From positions 310,001 to 374,000 of the forward strand of contig DJJU01000006.1 of assembly GCA_002434305.1 (NCBI GenBank): 64,000 nt of DNA. Direction: 5' to 3'. Positions 62,744 through 64,000 of this stretch are shown piece after piece (positions within the stretch are counted from its first letter, which is position 1; every line of letters begins with the position of its first letter). The translations under genes were made by a program, and so were the position numbers. The stretch is from Alicycliphilus sp. UBA6560 (GTDB taxonomy: Bacteria; Pseudomonadota; Gammaproteobacteria; Burkholderiales; Burkholderiaceae_C). The notes under the pieces are model-generated. The model ran no database searches. It was not told the origin of the DNA and saw only the letters and a list, made by a program, of their open reading frames with translations.

Positions 62744-64000
62744 GCCCTGTCATCCCGCCATCTCCTGAGCACAGTTCAGCGCCGCTGCTGCAGGTGCGTG
62801 ATCTGCGCGTCGCCTTCGGCGGCAAGCAGGTGGTGCATGGCGTCAGTTTCGACGTGCACGCGGGCGAGAAGCTGGCGCTGGTGGGCGAGTCGGGCTCGGG
62901 CAAGACGGTGACGGCGCTGTCGCTGCTGCGCCTGAGCGGCGATGCCCAGCTGTCCGGCAGTGCGCTGCTGCAGGGCCAGGGCGATCTGCTGCAGCTGTCC
63001 GAGCGGCAGTTGCGCGGCGTGCGTGGGGGCGACATCGCCATGGTCTTCCAGGAGCCCATGACGGCGCTCAACCCGCTCATGCCGGTGGGCGAGCAGGTGG
63101 CCGAGGTTTTGATGCTAAAACAGGCGCTAACCCGCTCCCAGTCAGCGCAGGCAGCTATCGAACTGCTAGCGTCCACGGGCATTCCCGAGCCCGCGCGCCG
63201 CGCCGCCAGCTTTGCCCACCAGCTGTCGGGCGGGCAGCGCCAGCGCGCCATGATCGCCATGGCCCTGGCCAGCCGGCCGCGCCTGCTGCTGGCCGATGAG
63301 CCCACCACGGCGCTGGACGTGACGCTGCGCGGGCAGATCCTGGAGCTGCTGTCCGATCTCCAGCGCCAGACGGGCATGGCCGTGCTGCTCATCACCCACG
63401 ACCTGCAGCTGGTGCGCCGCTTCGCCGACCGTGTGGCCGTCATGGAGCACGGCCACCTGGTGGAGCAGGGCGCCGTGGGCGAGGTGTTCGCCGCGCCGCA
63501 GCACGACTACACGCGCCGGCTGATCCACAGCGCCCCGCAGCGCGATGTGCATGAGGAGCCCGAGGTGCCGGGCCAGCCACCCGCCGCGCAGGCGAGCGGC
63601 CTGCGCGTGGCTTACCCGGTGCCGCTGCCGGGCGTGCGCGGGTGGTTCCGCAAAGGCGAATTCGTCGCCGTGAAGGACGTGGCCCTGCGCCTGCCGCAGG
63701 CGCGTACCCTGGGCGTGGTGGGCGAATCCGGCTCGGGCAAGTCCACACTGGCGCAGGCGCTGCTGGGCCTGCTGCCGGCCAGCGGCGAGCTGCAGGTGGC
63801 CGGCCAGTCCTGGCAGCAGCCCGCGCAGCACAACGGTGCGCACAACCAGCAGCTGCGCCGCCAGGTGCAGGTGGTGTTCCAGGATCCGTTCTCCTCGCTG
63901 TCGCCGCGCCTGACCGTGGCCGAGATCGTCGGCGAAGGCCTGCGCGTGCACGAGCCGTCGTTGGCTGCTCCGCAGCAGCGCGAGCGCGTGCAGGCCATGC
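62740..64000 (+). CDS. yejF: Peptide ABC transporter ATP-binding protein YejF (partial, runs off the right edge)
   Basis: At least 420 residues of a double ATPase are visible. The first domain has Walker A LALVGESGSGKTVTALSLLR (about residues 46-65), signature QLSGGQRQRAMIAMAL (about 163-178) and Walker B LLLADEPTTALDV. A linker (about 265-300) leads to a second Walker A, LGVVGESGSGKSTLAQALLG (about 326-345); the second signature lies beyond the window. The start ATG overlaps yejE. The stretch at 63105-63165 (VLMLKQALTRSQSAQAAIEL) has AT-rich codons that resemble a palindromic repeat copy. There is no stop codon before 64000. Confidence 0.94.
   Translation, partial: MSPVIPPSPEHSSAPLLQVRDLRVAFGGKQVVHGVSFDVHAGEKLALVGESGSGKTVTALSLLRLSGDAQLSGSALLQGQGDLLQLSERQLRGVRGGDIAMVFQEPMTALNPLMPVGEQVAEVLMLKQALTRSQSAQAAIELLASTGIPEPARRAASFAHQLSGGQRQRAMIAMALASRPRLLLADEPTTALDVTLRGQILELLSDLQRQTGMAVLLITHDLQLVRRFADRVAVMEHGHLVEQGAVGEVFAAPQHDYTRRLIHSAPQRDVHEEPEVPGQPPAAQASGLRVAYPVPLPGVRGWFRKGEFVAVKDVALRLPQARTLGVVGESGSGKSTLAQALLGLLPASGELQVAGQSWQQPAQHNGAHNQQLRRQVQVVFQDPFSSLSPRLTVAEIVGEGLRVHEPSLAAPQQRERVQAM
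63105..63165 (-). repeat. Possible palindromic repeat copy 14, inside yejF (weak)
   Basis: GTTTTGATGCTAAAACAGGC, then GCTAACCCGCTCCCAGTCAG, then CGCAGGCAGCTATCGAACTG resembles the reverse of the family (AAAACGGCC, CAGCGC, GGCAGCTATCAAA), and the codons there (TTG, CTA, AAA, CTA, TCA) are rare for this genome. The encoded helix has the length expected from YejF of other bacteria, so an insertion is not proven. Confidence 0.35.

Noticed and set aside
1..64000. CRISPR arrays, rRNA genes, complete insertion sequences, integrases, origins
   Set aside because: Looked for and not seen; the dispersed repeats are too far apart and variable in orientation to be a CRISPR array.

Overview
The window is a chromosomal segment of a very GC-rich betaproteobacterium. 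Gene content and order point to Burkholderiales, family Comamonadaceae (Acidovorax/Alicycliphilus-like). Pointers are the Bug-type solute receptor, the imuA-imuB-dnaE2 SOS cassette, the mltG-tmk-holB-pilZ-tatD string, tolB-pal-cpoB-tcdA followed by tRNA-Lys, and many copies of a short GATAGCTGCCAGCGCTTG-type palindromic repeat. No rRNA, CRISPR array or complete insertion sequence was seen. Species is not claimed; the lineage is an inference from families, not from a database search.

Layout. 1-5.2 kb: a thioesterase, then a two-component system (kinase and OmpR-type regulator) divergent from a PAP2 phosphatase and a lipid A phosphoethanolamine transferase (eptA), a PmrAB-like envelope-modification module with repeated TTCAGG-N5-TTCAGG boxes. 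5.3-9.7 kb: AhpD-like protein, DTW-domain tRNA modification enzyme, DUF945 protein, catalase. 9.9-13.3 kb: PAS-LuxR regulator divergent from a 3-oxoacid CoA-transferase (scoAB), then an HD-GYP protein. 13.4-18.7 kb: a textbook LexA box followed by the overlapping imuA-imuB-dnaE2 translesion synthesis operon. 18.9-28.5 kb: TerB-like protein, tRNA-Thr, fbp, pepN, prfB with its programmed frameshift, an alpha/beta hydrolase, a Tas-type aldo/keto reductase, a YbaK-type deacylase, plsY. 28.5-36 kb: a degenerate HD-GYP protein overlapping yajQ, murB, an iron alcohol dehydrogenase, an exported hydratase-like protein, an HSL-type esterase, a thioesterase-acetyltransferase fusion, ygfZ. 36-42.9 kb: mltG-tmk-holB, a MITE-like element, pilZ-tatD-ankyrin protein, msbA. 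43-46.7 kb: tolB-pal-cpoB-tcdA and tRNA-Lys. 46.8-52.4 kb: an accessory-looking block (AtuA-like protein, Bug receptor, LysR regulator, then a phage-type YqaJ exonuclease and ERF annealing protein). 52.4-64 kb: SPFH/NfeD pair, a large PLP amino-acid decarboxylase, an exported ATP-dependent DNA ligase, fabI, and the yejA-(methyltransferase)-yejB-yejE-yejF peptide transporter running off the right edge.

The most unusual structure is a dispersed palindromic repeat of about 55 bp with roughly 14 recognisable copies. Most sit at gene ends, especially between convergent genes. At least two are translated in frame inside conserved genes (dnaE2 and pepN), and two more form the N- and C-terminal coding ends of the DNA ligase. 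This resembles, by analogy only, the protein-coding palindromic elements described in Rickettsia. A second, different mobile-looking element of 266 bp, with long terminal inverted repeats, two internal hairpins and a TTA duplication, splits holB from pilZ.

Starts were chosen from ribosome binding sites, overlaps and family knowledge; many long open frames on the opposite strand are GC-driven artefacts and are omitted.
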